DNA of 64,000 bases from Paraburkholderia kururiensis JCM 10599 = LMG 19447 (GCF_003986935.1 NZ_RJZE01000028.1:1-64000); one strand, 5' to 3'; positions 18,473-28,050 are shown, counted from the first letter of the stretch. Notes: generated by a model not told the origin, from the letters alone. Numbers and translations are program-made.

Positions 18473-19831
18473 TCAGTGGAGCTTCACGCGCGGCAGCGTG
18501 GTGCGGTGCAGCCAGTGTGCGAAGGTGTCGAGCACCATCCGCGCATAGCCGTGCAGGGCCGCGATATGCAGCCGATACAGCGACATGTACATGAAGCGCG
18601 CAAAGAGCCCTTCGATCAGCATGTTGCCGCCGATCACCCCGCCCATCAAATTGCCGACCGCGCTGAAGTGGCCGAGCGAAACGAGCGAGCCGAAGTCGCG
18701 ATAGGTGAATTCCGGCAGCGGCCGGCCTTCCAGCCGGTTGCCGAGCGCGCGCAGCAGAAAGCTGGCCTGCTGGTGTGCGGCCTGCGCGCGCGGCGGGACA
18801 TTGCGTTCGTTGCCGGGCCAGGGACAGGCGGCGCAGTCGCCCATCGCGAAGACGTTGTCGTCGGTTTCGGTCTGCAGCGTGCGGCGCACCTGGATCTGCC
18901 CCAGCCTGTTGACGGACAGACCGTCCAGTTGCGCGAGCACGGGCGGTGCCGTGATGCCGGCGGCCCACACAGTCAGATCGGCGCGAATGGTCTTGCCGCT
19001 CGCGGTACGCACGAGGCCCTGCGCGACTTCCGTCACGCGCTCGCCCACCATGACCTTCACGCCCAGCTTCACGAGCAGCTCGGCCGTGGCCGACGACACG
19101 CGTTCCTGCAACGCGGGCAAGATACGCGGCCCCGACTCGATCAGCACGATGCCCACGTCGTGGCGCGGGTCGAGCTTGTGCAGACCGTAGGCCGAGAGCA
19201 CCTGCGCCGTGTTGCGCAGTTCGGCGGACAGCTCGACGCCCGTCGCGCCGCCCCCGACGATCGCCACCTGAACCCGCGGCTCGTCAGACGGCGCGCCGCC
19301 GTCCGCGGGGTTGCTCTCCACCGGCTCGTGGACCTGATGCTCGGCGCGCATGCACGCCGCGATCAGACGCTTGCGGAAACGTTCGGCCTGCGGAACCGTG
19401 TCGAGGGCAATGGAGTGTTCCTGCGCGCCTTGCACGCCAAAGAAATGCGTCATGCTGCCGATGGCGATGACAAGCGTGTCGTATTCGAGCTCGCGCTTCG
19501 GCAGTAACTCGCCGCCATCATCGTCCTTCACCGCCGAGAGCGTGATGCGCTTCGCCGTGCGATCGAGGCCGCACAGCTCGCCTTGCTGAAACTCGAAGCC
19601 ATGCCAGCGCGCCTGCGCCGCATAGGCCAGCTCCTGCGTGAACGGGTCCATGCTGCCCGCCGCCACCTCATGCAGAAGCGGCTTCCAGATATGCGTGGGA
19701 TAACGGTCCACGAGTGTCACGTGCGCGCGTGGCTCGCCCCGGTTCTTCTTCGTCGCGCCGTAGCGATCGCCAAGCCGCGTCGCCAGCTCCAGTCCTCCCG
19801 CTCCTCCACCCACGACGATGAACCGATGCAT
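18473..19831 (-). CDS. ndh: Type II NADH dehydrogenase (NDH-2)
   Basis: A single-subunit, non-proton-pumping quinone reductase, 452 residues. The FAD-binding start is FIVVGGGAGGLELATRLG and a second dinucleotide motif VAIVGGGATGVELSAEL binds NADH. FAMGDCAACPWPG near the C-terminus contacts the flavin. The tail (FARFMYMSLYRLHIAALHGY) is amphipathic or hydrophobic and should anchor the protein on the membrane face. It precedes the DLH gene on the same strand by 187 bases and follows polA by 171 bases, with no shared operon signal. Confidence 0.93.
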   Translation of the reverse strand: MHRFIVVGGGAGGLELATRLGDRYGATKKNRGEPRAHVTLVDRYPTHIWKPLLHEVAAGSMDPFTQELAYAAQARWHGFEFQQGELCGLDRTAKRITLSAVKDDDGGELLPKRELEYDTLVIAIGSMTHFFGVQGAQEHSIALDTVPQAERFRKRLIAACMRAEHQVHEPVESNPADGGAPSDEPRVQVAIVGGGATGVELSAELRNTAQVLSAYGLHKLDPRHDVGIVLIESGPRILPALQERVSSATAELLVKLGVKVMVGERVTEVAQGLVRTASGKTIRADLTVWAAGITAPPVLAQLDGLSVNRLGQIQVRRTLQTETDDNVFAMGDCAACPWPGNERNVPPRAQAAHQQASFLLRALGNRLEGRPLPEFTYRDFGSLVSLGHFSAVGNLMGGVIGGNMLIEGLFARFMYMSLYRLHIAALHGYARMVLDTFAHWLHRTTLPRVKLH

Positions 19832-20002
19832 TCGACTCTCCAGGTTATTGACCGCGTTCGGGTACGGCAGCTACGCGGCGAGGCGCGCAGCGACACCGGA
19901 CGATTGTCAGTGACGTCCTTGCATTGCAACAAGTCCTGAAAAAAGATGTGTGACATGCGCGCGACGCCGGGCTTGCGGCGCCGCTGCACGTCTGCAGCAC
20001 GA

Positions 20003-22744
20003 TCAGTGCGCTTCTTCCCAGTTGGCGCCCGCGCCCACTTCGGCCACGAGCGGCACCTTGAGCGCCGCCACCGAGCACATCAGCTCCGGCAAGCGCTTGC
20101 GCACGAGATCGAGTTCGGCGTCCGGCACTTCGAGAATCAGTTCGTCGTGCACCTGCATGATCATCTTCGAGCCGATGCGCGAATCTTCGAGCCACTTCTG
20201 GACGGCGATCATCGAGAGCTTGATGAGATCTGCCGCCGTGCCTTGCATCGGCGCATTGATGGCCGCGCGCTCGGCGGCCTGGCGGCGCGGACCGTTGCCG
20301 CCGTTGATTTCGGGTAGCCACAGCCGGCGCCCGAACACGGTCTCGACGTAGCCGCGCGCCTTCGCGGCGGTACGCGTCTCGTCCATGTAGCGCGCGACGC
20401 CCGGGTAGCGGGCGAAATAACGGTCGATGTAAAGCTTCGCCGCGTCGCGCGTGATGCCGAGATTCGAGGCGAGACCGAACGAACTCATGCCGTAGATCAG
20501 GCCGAAGTTGATCACCTTCGCGATGCGCCGCTGGTCGGAACTCACTTCGAGCGGCGTCACGCCGAACACTTCGGACGCCGTGGCGCGGTGAATGTCCTCG
20601 CCCTGCGAGAACGCGCGCAGCAGCGACTCGTCGCCGGAAATGTGCGCCATGATGCGCAACTCGATCTGCGAGTAGTCGGCCGATACGATCTTGTGGCCCG
20701 GCGGCGCGATGAAGGCCTCGCGAATGCGGCGGCCCTCCGCGGTGCGCACGGGGATGTTCTGCAGGTTCGGATCGTTCGATGCAAGGCGCCCCGTTACGGC
20801 CACAGCCTGCGCGTAGTTGGTATGCACGCGGCCGGTGAGCGGATTCACCATGCGCGGCAGCTTGTCGGTGTAGGTGGACTTCAGCTTCGAGAGGCCGCGA
20901 TGTTCGAGCAGCAGCTTCGGCAGCGGATAGTCTTCCGCCAGCTTCTGCAGCACTTCTTCGTCGGTGGAAGGCGCGCCGCTCGGCGTCTTCTTCACTACCG
21001 GCAATTGCAGCTTCTCGAAGAAGATCTGGCCGATCTGCTTGGGCGAGCCCAGGTTGAACTCGCCGCCCGCCAGCGCGTACGCATCGCGTTCGAGTTCGAT
21101 GAGGCGCGTCGCGATCTCGTGGCTCTGCACACGCAGCTTTTCCGCATCGATCAGCACGCCGTTGCGTTCCATCTTGCGCAGCACGCGCGACGTCGGCATC
21201 TCGATGTTGCGGTAGACGTGGTTGAGGCCGGCTTCAGGTTCGATCTGCGGATACAGCGCGCGATGAAGCTGCAGCGTGATGTCCGCGTCTTCGGCTGCGT
21301 ATTCGGACGCCTTGTCCACCGGCACCTCGTCGAAGCCGATCTGCTGCGCGCCCTTGCCCGCCACTTCTTCGTACTTGATGGTCTTCACGCCGAGATGGCG
21401 CAGCGCGAGGCTATCCATGTCGTGCGTGCGGTGCGATTCGAGCACGTAGGACTCGAGCAGCGTGTCGTGCTCGACGCCGTTCATTTCGATGCCGTAGCTC
21501 GCGAGCACCTGCTCGTCGTACTTCAGATGCTGGCCGAGTTTCTTCTTGTCCGCGCTCTCGAACCAGGGCTTGAGCTTTGCGAGCACTTCGTCGAGCGGCA
21601 ACTGTTCAGGCGCATCCGGGCCGCGATGCGTGAGCGGCAGATACGCGGCATGACCGGGCTCCACCGAAAACGACATGCCCACCAGCTTCGCCGTCATCGC
21701 ATCGAGCGACGTGGTTTCCGTGTCGAACGCCGTGATTTCCGCGGTGTCGATCTTCGCGAGCCATGCGTCGAACTGTTCCCAGGTCAGGATGGTTTCGTAG
21801 TTGCGCTCGCCGTCCACGAGCGGCGCCGGCTCGTCGGTGGAACCGGGTTCTTCCACGGCCGCCGCCATTTCCACTTCGCGCAGCCACGTCTTGAAGCCGT
21901 GCCGCATGAAGAGATCGCGCAGCTCTTCGCGCGCTTCGGGCCGCGTAACGAGCGTGTTTTCGAACGACGCGACGTGCCCGTTGAGATCGCACGCGGTCTC
22001 CACCGTAACGAGCTTGCGCGCCATCGGCAGAAAGTCGAGTGCGCGGCGCAGATTGTCGCCTACCGCACCTTTGATTTCGTCCGCGTGTGCGACGATGTCG
22101 TCGAGCGTGCCGTATTGCGTGAGCCATTTGACCGCTGTTTTCGGGCCGCATTTCTCGACGCCGGGCACGTTGTCCACGGTATCGCCCACGAGCGAGAGAT
22201 AGTCGACGATGCGCTCGGGCGGCACACCGAAACGTGCGATCACGCCGTCGCGATCGAGCGTTTCATTGGTCATCGTGTTGACGAGGGTGACATGGTTCGT
22301 CACGAGTTGCGCCAGGTCCTTGTCTCCGGTGGAGACGATCACGTTCATGCCGTGGCGCTCGGCCTCGCGCGCGAGCGTGCCGATCACGTCGTCGGCTTCA
22401 ACGCCGTCGATCATCAGAAGCGGCCAGCCAAGTGCGCGCACGGCGACATGAATGGGCTCGATCTGCTTCGCAAGCGGCTCGGGCATCGGCGGCCGATGGG
22501 CCTTGTACTCCGGGTACCAGTCGTCGCGGAACGTCTTGCCCTTCGCGTCGAACACGCACGCGCTATACTCTGCCGTAACTTCCTTGCGCATACGGCGCAG
22601 CATGTTGATGATCCCGTAGAGCGCGCCAGTCGGTTCGCCGTCCGGGCCGCGCAAATCAGGCATCGCGTGGTAAGCCCGGTACAGATAACTCGAACCGTCG
22701 ACCAATAGCAGGGTCTTACCTTCCAGATTTCGTTCTTCAGGCAT
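20003..22744 (-). CDS. polA: DNA polymerase I
   Basis: A 913-residue repair and Okazaki-fragment polymerase with all three domains. The N-terminal 5'-nuclease domain begins TLLLVDGSSYLYRAYHA. The 3'-5' exonuclease has an intact DTETTSLDAM motif, so proofreading should be active. The polymerase domain has motif A SADYSQIELRIMAH, the O-helix RRIAKVINFGLIYGMS and motif C QVHDELILEV. The start is ATG 22744 (MPEERNLEGK). The start codon of the divergent LOG gene lies one base away, so the polA promoter must lie within that gene. No convincing ribosome site is visible upstream of either start. Confidence 0.97.
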   Translation of the reverse strand: MPEERNLEGKTLLLVDGSSYLYRAYHAMPDLRGPDGEPTGALYGIINMLRRMRKEVTAEYSACVFDAKGKTFRDDWYPEYKAHRPPMPEPLAKQIEPIHVAVRALGWPLLMIDGVEADDVIGTLAREAERHGMNVIVSTGDKDLAQLVTNHVTLVNTMTNETLDRDGVIARFGVPPERIVDYLSLVGDTVDNVPGVEKCGPKTAVKWLTQYGTLDDIVAHADEIKGAVGDNLRRALDFLPMARKLVTVETACDLNGHVASFENTLVTRPEAREELRDLFMRHGFKTWLREVEMAAAVEEPGSTDEPAPLVDGERNYETILTWEQFDAWLAKIDTAEITAFDTETTSLDAMTAKLVGMSFSVEPGHAAYLPLTHRGPDAPEQLPLDEVLAKLKPWFESADKKKLGQHLKYDEQVLASYGIEMNGVEHDTLLESYVLESHRTHDMDSLALRHLGVKTIKYEEVAGKGAQQIGFDEVPVDKASEYAAEDADITLQLHRALYPQIEPEAGLNHVYRNIEMPTSRVLRKMERNGVLIDAEKLRVQSHEIATRLIELERDAYALAGGEFNLGSPKQIGQIFFEKLQLPVVKKTPSGAPSTDEEVLQKLAEDYPLPKLLLEHRGLSKLKSTYTDKLPRMVNPLTGRVHTNYAQAVAVTGRLASNDPNLQNIPVRTAEGRRIREAFIAPPGHKIVSADYSQIELRIMAHISGDESLLRAFSQGEDIHRATASEVFGVTPLEVSSDQRRIAKVINFGLIYGMSSFGLASNLGITRDAAKLYIDRYFARYPGVARYMDETRTAAKARGYVETVFGRRLWLPEINGGNGPRRQAAERAAINAPMQGTAADLIKLSMIAVQKWLEDSRIGSKMIMQVHDELILEVPDAELDLVRKRLPELMCSVAALKVPLVAEVGAGANWEEAH

Positions 22745-22745
22745 T

Positions 22746-23492
22746 ATGGACAAGAGAAAAGTGATTCCGAGTCTGCGTTCACTCGCAGATCAAGAGCGCG
22801 CCACGGCCAAGAAGGCCCGCGCGTCGTGGCAGATGTTCACGATTATGGCAGAGTTTATTGAGGCGACCGAGTACCTCTCGGAGATCCGCCCGGCTGTCAG
22901 CATCTATGGTTCGGCACGTCTGAAACCGGACTCGAAGTACTACCAGCTTGCAACGCAAATCGCGCGAAAACTCTCGGATGCGGGCTTCGCTGTTATCTCC
23001 GGTGGCGGCCCTGGCATCATGGAAGCGGCGAACAAAGGCGCACATGCAGGCAAGGCTCCTTCGGTAGGACTGAACATCGAGTTGCCGCACGAACAGTCGG
23101 GCAACCAGTGGCAGGACATCTCGCTGCGCTTTCGCCATTTCTTCACGCGCAAGGTCACGTTCGTGAAGAACTCCGACGCGGTGATCGTGATGCCTGGCGG
23201 TTTCGGCACGCTCGACGAACTCGCTGAAGTGCTCACGCTGATCCAGACGAAGAAATCGCGCCACGTGCCCATCATTCTGGTGGGCGGCGAATTCTGGACC
23301 GGCCTGCTCGAGTGGTTCCGCAGTTCGCTTCTGCCCATGGGTCTCATCAGCCCGGGCGACACGGACCTCATGCAGGTAATCGACGACCCGGACCAGGTGC
23401 TCGAAGCCGTGCTGTCGTTCTACGAAGACCGCGAAGAGACGGAGCCGCAGGCCGCCGCGAAGTCCGACGACGACCGCATGTTCTATCTGTAA
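22746..23492 (+). CDS. LOG-family (TIGR00730) Rossmann-fold protein
   Basis: A 248-residue protein with the LOG signatures SGGGPGIMEAANKGA and MPGGFGTLDEL, which bind the phosphoribosyl group and catalyse nucleotide 5'-monophosphate N-glycosidase chemistry (cytokinin-type or PpnN-like). The N-terminal extension of about 45 residues (SLRSLADQERATAKKARASW) is basic and helical. The ATG lies one base from the polA start codon, and AGG five bases upstream could act as a ribosome site. A start at Met30 or 34 would move it away from polA but would cut the conserved-looking leader. It overlaps the LysR gene tail by 10 bases at the 3' end. Confidence 0.88.
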   Translation: MDKRKVIPSLRSLADQERATAKKARASWQMFTIMAEFIEATEYLSEIRPAVSIYGSARLKPDSKYYQLATQIARKLSDAGFAVISGGGPGIMEAANKGAHAGKAPSVGLNIELPHEQSGNQWQDISLRFRHFFTRKVTFVKNSDAVIVMPGGFGTLDELAEVLTLIQTKKSRHVPIILVGGEFWTGLLEWFRSSLLPMGLISPGDTDLMQVIDDPDQVLEAVLSFYEDREETEPQAAAKSDDDRMFYL

Positions 23493-24394
23493 GCGTCAAG
23501 CCGCGGCGCGGGCGCAGCGCCTTTCGCCTGCGCCTCCAGCCAGCCGCAAAACTGTTCGACGAGCGGCGCGTCCGCCACCTCGCGCCGCGCCACCCACCAG
23601 TAGCCGCGCGCATCGATACTCGGTCCCGCGAACGGCGCCACGAGCCGGCCCGACGCCAGTTCGTCGGCCACCAGCGGCAGCGGCCCGAGCGCGACGCCCA
23701 ACCCGTCCACCGCCGCCTGCAACACCAGATAGAAGTGGTCGAACGACTGCTTCTTGCGGCACTTCACCTTCACACCCGCGGCCGCAAGCCATGTACGCCA
23801 CGCGTCGGGCCGCGTATCCGAATGCAGCAGCACGTGTCGTGCAAGATCGTCCGGCGTGCGGATCGGCAGGCGCTGCACGAGCGCCGGGCTGCACATCGGA
23901 ATTTCCATTTCATCGAGAAAGTGCGCGCTCGCGCAGTCCGGCCAATGCCCGGGGCCGCGCCTCACCGCGACGTCGAAGGCGTCGAGCGTCTCGACGGGCG
24001 CATTCGACGTGGAGAGCCGCAGCTCGACGTTCGGCACCATGCGCTGAAACTGGTTCAGACGCGGCAGCAGCCACTTCATCGCGAAGGTCGGCACCGCGTT
24101 AATACGAAGCACGTTCACGACGGCGGTGTCGCGCAACTGGTTGGTGGCGAGCGCAATGCTGTCGAAGGCGGCCTGCACCGTCGCGAGGTACCGGCGGCCA
24201 TCGTCGGTGAGCCGCACGCGCTTGCCCACACGGTGGAACACCTGCACGCCGACCCACGCCTCGAACGCCGCCACCTGGCGGCTGATTGCACCGTGCGTCA
24301 CATGAAGCTCGTCTGCCGCCGCCGTGAAGCTGTTGTGCCTTGCAGCCGCTTCAAAGGCGCGCAGCGCGGGAAATGGGGGAAGGTTACGGATCAT
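23483..24394 (-). CDS. LysR-family regulator (GcvA-like), divergent from chromate transporter
   Basis: A 303-residue regulator whose N-terminal winged helix-turn-helix reads FEAAARHNSFTAAADELHVT and HGAISRQVAAFE. NAVPTFAMKWLLPRLNQFQ opens the effector domain, as in the GcvA/AmpR subgroup. The C-terminal 12 codons are Ala/Pro-rich. It is divergent from the split chr transporter, with a dyad at its own start codon, the typical layout of a LysR regulator controlling its neighbour and itself. The effector may be chromate, but this is inferred from position only. Confidence 0.9.
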   Translation of the reverse strand: MIRNLPPFPALRAFEAAARHNSFTAAADELHVTHGAISRQVAAFEAWVGVQVFHRVGKRVRLTDDGRRYLATVQAAFDSIALATNQLRDTAVVNVLRINAVPTFAMKWLLPRLNQFQRMVPNVELRLSTSNAPVETLDAFDVAVRRGPGHWPDCASAHFLDEMEIPMCSPALVQRLPIRTPDDLARHVLLHSDTRPDAWRTWLAAAGVKVKCRKKQSFDHFYLVLQAAVDGLGVALGPLPLVADELASGRLVAPFAGPSIDARGYWWVARREVADAPLVEQFCGWLEAQAKGAAPAPRLDAYR

Positions 24395-24417
24395 GCTTGT
24401 GATTCTAAGTCACAAGC
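24395..24417. promoter_or_regulatory. Candidate LysR operator (GCTTGTGA-N7-TCACAAGC)
   Basis: Perfect 8-base arms around 7 bases, directly abutting the LysR start codon in the 86-base divergent gap. The dyad fits a LysR-type site and would cover the 5' leader of the regulator, so repression of itself and activation of the transporter are plausible. Confidence 0.6.
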
Positions 24418-24480
24418 GGACGGCACAAAAATCGTTTTGCCTGACAACCGATCGGCGCTACCCTCGGGTCTTCTTACAAG

Positions 24481-25128
24481 ATGGCACTGGTCATGGATGG
24501 CTCTTCTCCTTCGGACCGCGGCGACGCAAACGGCGCACCGCCGCACGCTCTGGCCCACACGCACGCCGCCGGCGACTCCGCTACGGCGCCGTCGACGGTT
24601 GTTCCCACGGTGCGCGAAATATTCCTCGGCTTCCTGAGCCTCGGGTTCACCTCGTTCGGCGGCGCGCTACCGCTTGCGCGGCGCGCCATCGTGGAGCAGC
24701 GGCACTGGCTCAGCGCTTCGGAATTCACCGACCTGCTTGGCCTGTGCCAGTTTCTGCCCGGCGGCAACGTCATCAACCTTTCGGTTGCGCTGGGCATGCG
24801 CTTTCGCGGCCTGCGCGGTGCGCTTGCCGGTTTGCTCGGGCTGATCGCCGGGCCTTCGTTGGTGGTGGTCGGGCTAGGCGTGATTTACGAGCGCACGCAG
24901 AACAATCCGCATGTAAGACATCTGTTTGCCGGACTCGCAGCGGCAGCAGCCGGCCTGCTCATCGCGATGGCGGTCAAGATCCTGCTGCCGCTACGTCACG
25001 ATCCGGCTGCGGCGACACTCGCGGCGCTCGGCTTCATCGCGATCGCGATCCTGCGCGTACCGCTGCTACCCACCATGCTCGTGCTCACACCGCTCAGCAT
25101 CTTCATTGCCTCGAGGGCCTCACGATGA
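24481..25128 (+). CDS. Chromate transporter, N-terminal-half type (short-chain CHR)
   Basis: A 215-residue membrane protein corresponding to one half of ChrA. After a 40-residue Ala/His-rich leader the CHR signature begins: FLGFLSLGFTSFGGALPLAR, then LCQFLPGGNVINLSVALG and several hydrophobic helices. Short-chain CHR proteins work as pairs with opposite topology; the partner follows with an ATGA overlap. Likely a membrane chromate (or sulfate-like oxyanion) exporter. The start may be the second Met (24493); neither has a strong ribosome site. Confidence 0.88.
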   Translation: MALVMDGSSPSDRGDANGAPPHALAHTHAAGDSATAPSTVVPTVREIFLGFLSLGFTSFGGALPLARRAIVEQRHWLSASEFTDLLGLCQFLPGGNVINLSVALGMRFRGLRGALAGLLGLIAGPSLVVVGLGVIYERTQNNPHVRHLFAGLAAAAAGLLIAMAVKILLPLRHDPAAATLAALGFIAIAILRVPLLPTMLVLTPLSIFIASRASR

Positions 25129-25655
25129 CCGACACGCTCGTTTCGCTCGCCATTATCTTCAGTCAGCTCTCGCTGCTTGCATTCGGCGGGGGCAATACGA
25201 TCCTTCCGGAGATGCAGCGGCAAGTGGTCGATGTGCATCACTGGATGCCCGCCACCGAGTTCAGCGCCCTCTTCGCACTGGCTCAGGCGGCGCCGGGTCC
25301 CAACATGATGGTGGTGACGCTCGTGGGATGGCATGTGGCCGGGTGGTGGGGCATGCTCGTGAGTTCCGTGGCGAAGTTCGGACCGTCGTCGATCGTAACG
25401 ATCCTCGCGCTTCACGCGTGGGAGCGATTCAAGGACCGCCCGTGGCGGCGCTTCGCGCAGAAGGGCCTGGTGCCGGTGACCGCGGGGCTCGTCACGGCCA
25501 GTGCGGTGCTCATCGCGCAGGCGTCGGACCTGGTGTGGGTTACATGGGGCATTACCGCTGTGTGCGCGGCTCTTGCGTTCAAGACGAAGATTCATCCGCT
25601 GTGGTTGCTCGGCGCGGGCAGCCTGATTGGGCTGACGGGGATCGGGCAGATGTAG
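25125..25655 (+). CDS. Chromate transporter, C-terminal-half type (short-chain CHR)
   Basis: A 176-residue partner of the preceding CHR protein, coupled by ATGA (25125-25128). Conserved marks are FSQLSLLAFGGGNTILPEM, LAQAAPGPNMMVVTLVGW and a KFGPSSIVTILALHAW helix; it has about five membrane segments. Together the pair equals one full ChrA. The first half is in the same order as in fused transporters. No other metal-resistance genes are nearby. Confidence 0.9.
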   Translation: MTDTLVSLAIIFSQLSLLAFGGGNTILPEMQRQVVDVHHWMPATEFSALFALAQAAPGPNMMVVTLVGWHVAGWWGMLVSSVAKFGPSSIVTILALHAWERFKDRPWRRFAQKGLVPVTAGLVTASAVLIAQASDLVWVTWGITAVCAALAFKTKIHPLWLLGAGSLIGLTGIGQM

Positions 25656-25734
25656 CATACGCGGCCCACCTTGCCGCGATGGCCGTGGGCAGTCATCGCG
25701 TGAGCCACCCACGGCGGAATGTCGACAGCCCTGC

Positions 25735-27261
25735 TTACTGAAACGCCACCTCGGCAAAGCTGCGCAGCTTGCGACTGTGCAACCGATGCAGCCCGTTCGT
25801 GCGCAGCAGCTCCATCGCCTTCACGCCGATCTGCAGATGCTGGTCGACCTGCGCGCGATAGAACTGGTCCGCCATGCCGGGCAATTTCAGCTCGCCGTGC
25901 AGCGGTTTGTCCGAGACGCACAGCAGCGTGCCGTACGGCACGCGGAAGCGGAAACCGTTGGCCGCAATCGTCGCGCTCTCCATGTCGAGCGCAATCGCGC
26001 GGCTCTGCGAAAGCCGCTGCACCGGCTCGCGATGATCGCGCAGTTCCCAGTTGCGGTTATCCACGCTCGCCACGGTGCCCGTGCGCATCACGCGCTTGAG
26101 TTCTACGCCGTCGAGTTGCGTCACCTGCGCCACCGCACGCTCGAGCGCCACCTGCACTTCGGCCAGCGCGGGAATCGGCACCCAGAGCGGCAGGTCGTCG
26201 TCGAGCACGTGGTCTTCACGCACATAGCCGTGCGCCAGCACGTAGTCGCCCAGGCGCTGCGTGTTGCGCAGACCCGCGCAGTGCCCGAGCATGATCCACG
26301 CATGCGGGCGCAGCACGGCGATGTGATCGGTAATGGTCTTCGCGTTCGACGGCCCCACACCGATGTTGACCATTGTGATGCCGCTGCCATCCGCGCGCTT
26401 CAAGTGATAGGCCGGCATCTGCGGCTGCCGCGGCGGCGGCGCGCCTTCGTCGGCCTGTTCGTCGAGGTTCGCGTTGTACGTCACCACATCGCCGGGCTCG
26501 ACGAACGACGTGTATTCGCAGCGGTATTCGCGCAATTCGGGGTCGTCGGTGTGCGCCATCATCGTGCGGCCCAGCTTCACGAACTCGTCGATATAGAACT
26601 GGTAGTTCGTGTAGAGCACGTAGTTCTGGAAGTGCGTGGGCGACGTGGCCGTGTAGTGCTTGAGCCGATGCAGCGAAAAATCCACGCGCGGCGCCGTGAA
26701 AAGCGCGAGCGGCTGCGGCTCGCCGTGCGCAGGCTCGTACGTGCCGTTGACGATGCGGTCGTCGAGCAGCGCGAGGTCAGGCGTGTCGAACACGTTGCGC
26801 ATGGCGAGCAGACGGTCGCGATCCAGGTCACCTTCCAGATGAATGCCTTCGGCAAAGGCGAAGTGGATCGGAATGGGATGCTCCGATACACCCACTTCGA
26901 TCGCCACGTGATGGTTCTTCGAAAGCAGACGCAATTGCTCGCGATAGTAATTGCCGAACAGGTCGGGACGCGTCACCGTGGTTTCGAACACGCCCGGGCC
27001 CGCGACGAAGCCATACGAGCGGCGCGAATCGATCTGCGTGTTGACTTCGGTACGGATGCGCACGAACGGATAACAGGCGCGCACACGACGCTCGAAAGGC
27101 TCGTTACGGCGATAGCGGGCGAACGCATCGCGCAGGAACGCCGTGTTGGCTTCGTAGATGGCCGAGAGCCGGGCCACTGCTTCGGTGGCGTCTTCGAAGG
27201 CCTCGGTGGGATAGTCGTTTGCCGGTGTCATCAGCGTCGGCAGATTGAATTCCTTGTTCAT
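25735..27261 (-). CDS. amn: AMP nucleosidase
   Basis: Hydrolyses AMP to adenine and ribose-5-phosphate, lowering AMP under energy stress. The 508-residue protein has the N-terminal AMP nucleosidase-specific domain (SYGFVAGPGVFETTVTRPDL, YTNYQFYIDEFVKLG) and a C-terminal nucleoside-phosphorylase-like domain with VNIGVGPSNAKTITDHI, IMLGHCAGLR and the ribose-binding ALDMESATIAANGFRF. Start ATG 27261 follows GAGGCG. Monocistronic. The predicted open frame extends far upstream without stops, but this is codon-bias noise over thrB and is not part of the gene. Confidence 0.95.
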   Translation of the reverse strand: MNKEFNLPTLMTPANDYPTEAFEDATEAVARLSAIYEANTAFLRDAFARYRRNEPFERRVRACYPFVRIRTEVNTQIDSRRSYGFVAGPGVFETTVTRPDLFGNYYREQLRLLSKNHHVAIEVGVSEHPIPIHFAFAEGIHLEGDLDRDRLLAMRNVFDTPDLALLDDRIVNGTYEPAHGEPQPLALFTAPRVDFSLHRLKHYTATSPTHFQNYVLYTNYQFYIDEFVKLGRTMMAHTDDPELREYRCEYTSFVEPGDVVTYNANLDEQADEGAPPPRQPQMPAYHLKRADGSGITMVNIGVGPSNAKTITDHIAVLRPHAWIMLGHCAGLRNTQRLGDYVLAHGYVREDHVLDDDLPLWVPIPALAEVQVALERAVAQVTQLDGVELKRVMRTGTVASVDNRNWELRDHREPVQRLSQSRAIALDMESATIAANGFRFRVPYGTLLCVSDKPLHGELKLPGMADQFYRAQVDQHLQIGVKAMELLRTNGLHRLHSRKLRSFAEVAFQ

Positions 27262-27449
27262 CTTGATCGCCTCGAATAGTTCAAACGACATTACCACGGA
27301 ACCCGGCGCGAAGAGCGCAGCGCGCGTGCGCGGCAGCACCATCGAGCGGCATGCCGAACAGGTCCTGCATGACCGGGCAGCCTCGCGGCGGACACGGCCA
27401 AAGCGGCGCAAAATAAGGCTGTAGCGCCCGTGGCGCGAGCCGGATTTGT

Positions 27450-27455
27450 TAGAAT
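27450..27455 (+). promoter_or_regulatory. Extended -10 for the DUF2782 gene
   Basis: TGT-TAGAAT, 25 bases before the start codon, in the divergent gap with amn. The -35 is not recognisable. Confidence 0.5.
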
Positions 27456-27480
27456 CGCCAAACTCGAACGGAGAAACACC

Positions 27481-27894
27481 ATGAAGCCGCTCCTCCCTGC
27501 TGCCGTTGCGGCGATGCTTGCTATGTGCAGCGTTGCGATGGCCGCGCCCGCCGACGAAGCGCAGGCCAACGTCGACGCTCAATCCGCCCAGGCCGCTCCG
27601 CAGTCGGCCAACGAACGCGCGGGGCTGCCCGATCTCGCAGCCATCAACCGGCCGCCGGCAAACGTGACGTCCAAGGTGGACATCAACGTGCCGCGCAAGC
27701 CGAGCTTCCACGAAAAGGCGGGGAACGGCACGGAAATCACCGAATACCGCGACAAAGGCAAGCCGGTGGAAATCGATGTGCGTTCGAACTTCGGCACGCA
27801 CTATCAGATGAGCGCGCCGCTCGATACGTCGCCCACCGTGCGCGACAACGGCCAGGCAAGCAAGCGTCTGCCGTCGGTAAGCCTGCATTACTGA
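27481..27894 (+). CDS. DUF2782-type exported protein
   Basis: A 137-residue protein with a clean signal peptide (KPLLPAAVAAMLAMCSVAMA, cleavage before APADEA). The segment TEITEYRDKGKPVEIDVRSN near residue 80 resembles the DUF2782 domain, a small module often encoded beside polA or thrB. The rest is Ala/Gln-rich and disordered. It should be periplasmic. The next gene is thrB, 156 bases on, matching the known neighbourhood. Function is unknown. A GGAGA ribosome site precedes the ATG. Confidence 0.75.
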   Translation: MKPLLPAAVAAMLAMCSVAMAAPADEAQANVDAQSAQAAPQSANERAGLPDLAAINRPPANVTSKVDINVPRKPSFHEKAGNGTEITEYRDKGKPVEIDVRSNFGTHYQMSAPLDTSPTVRDNGQASKRLPSVSLHY

Positions 27895-28050
27895 TCCACA
27901 CCGCGGCAGCGCAGGGCACGCGCCCTTCGCTGCCGCAGACGCGCCGCCTGACGCGCGGTGCTCGCAATCACTCATTGCCCGTTTGTCCGATCTCACCGCC
28001 GCGCCCGTCAGGCACGGACGGTCCGACCAACCCGACCCGACGTTTCGCGC

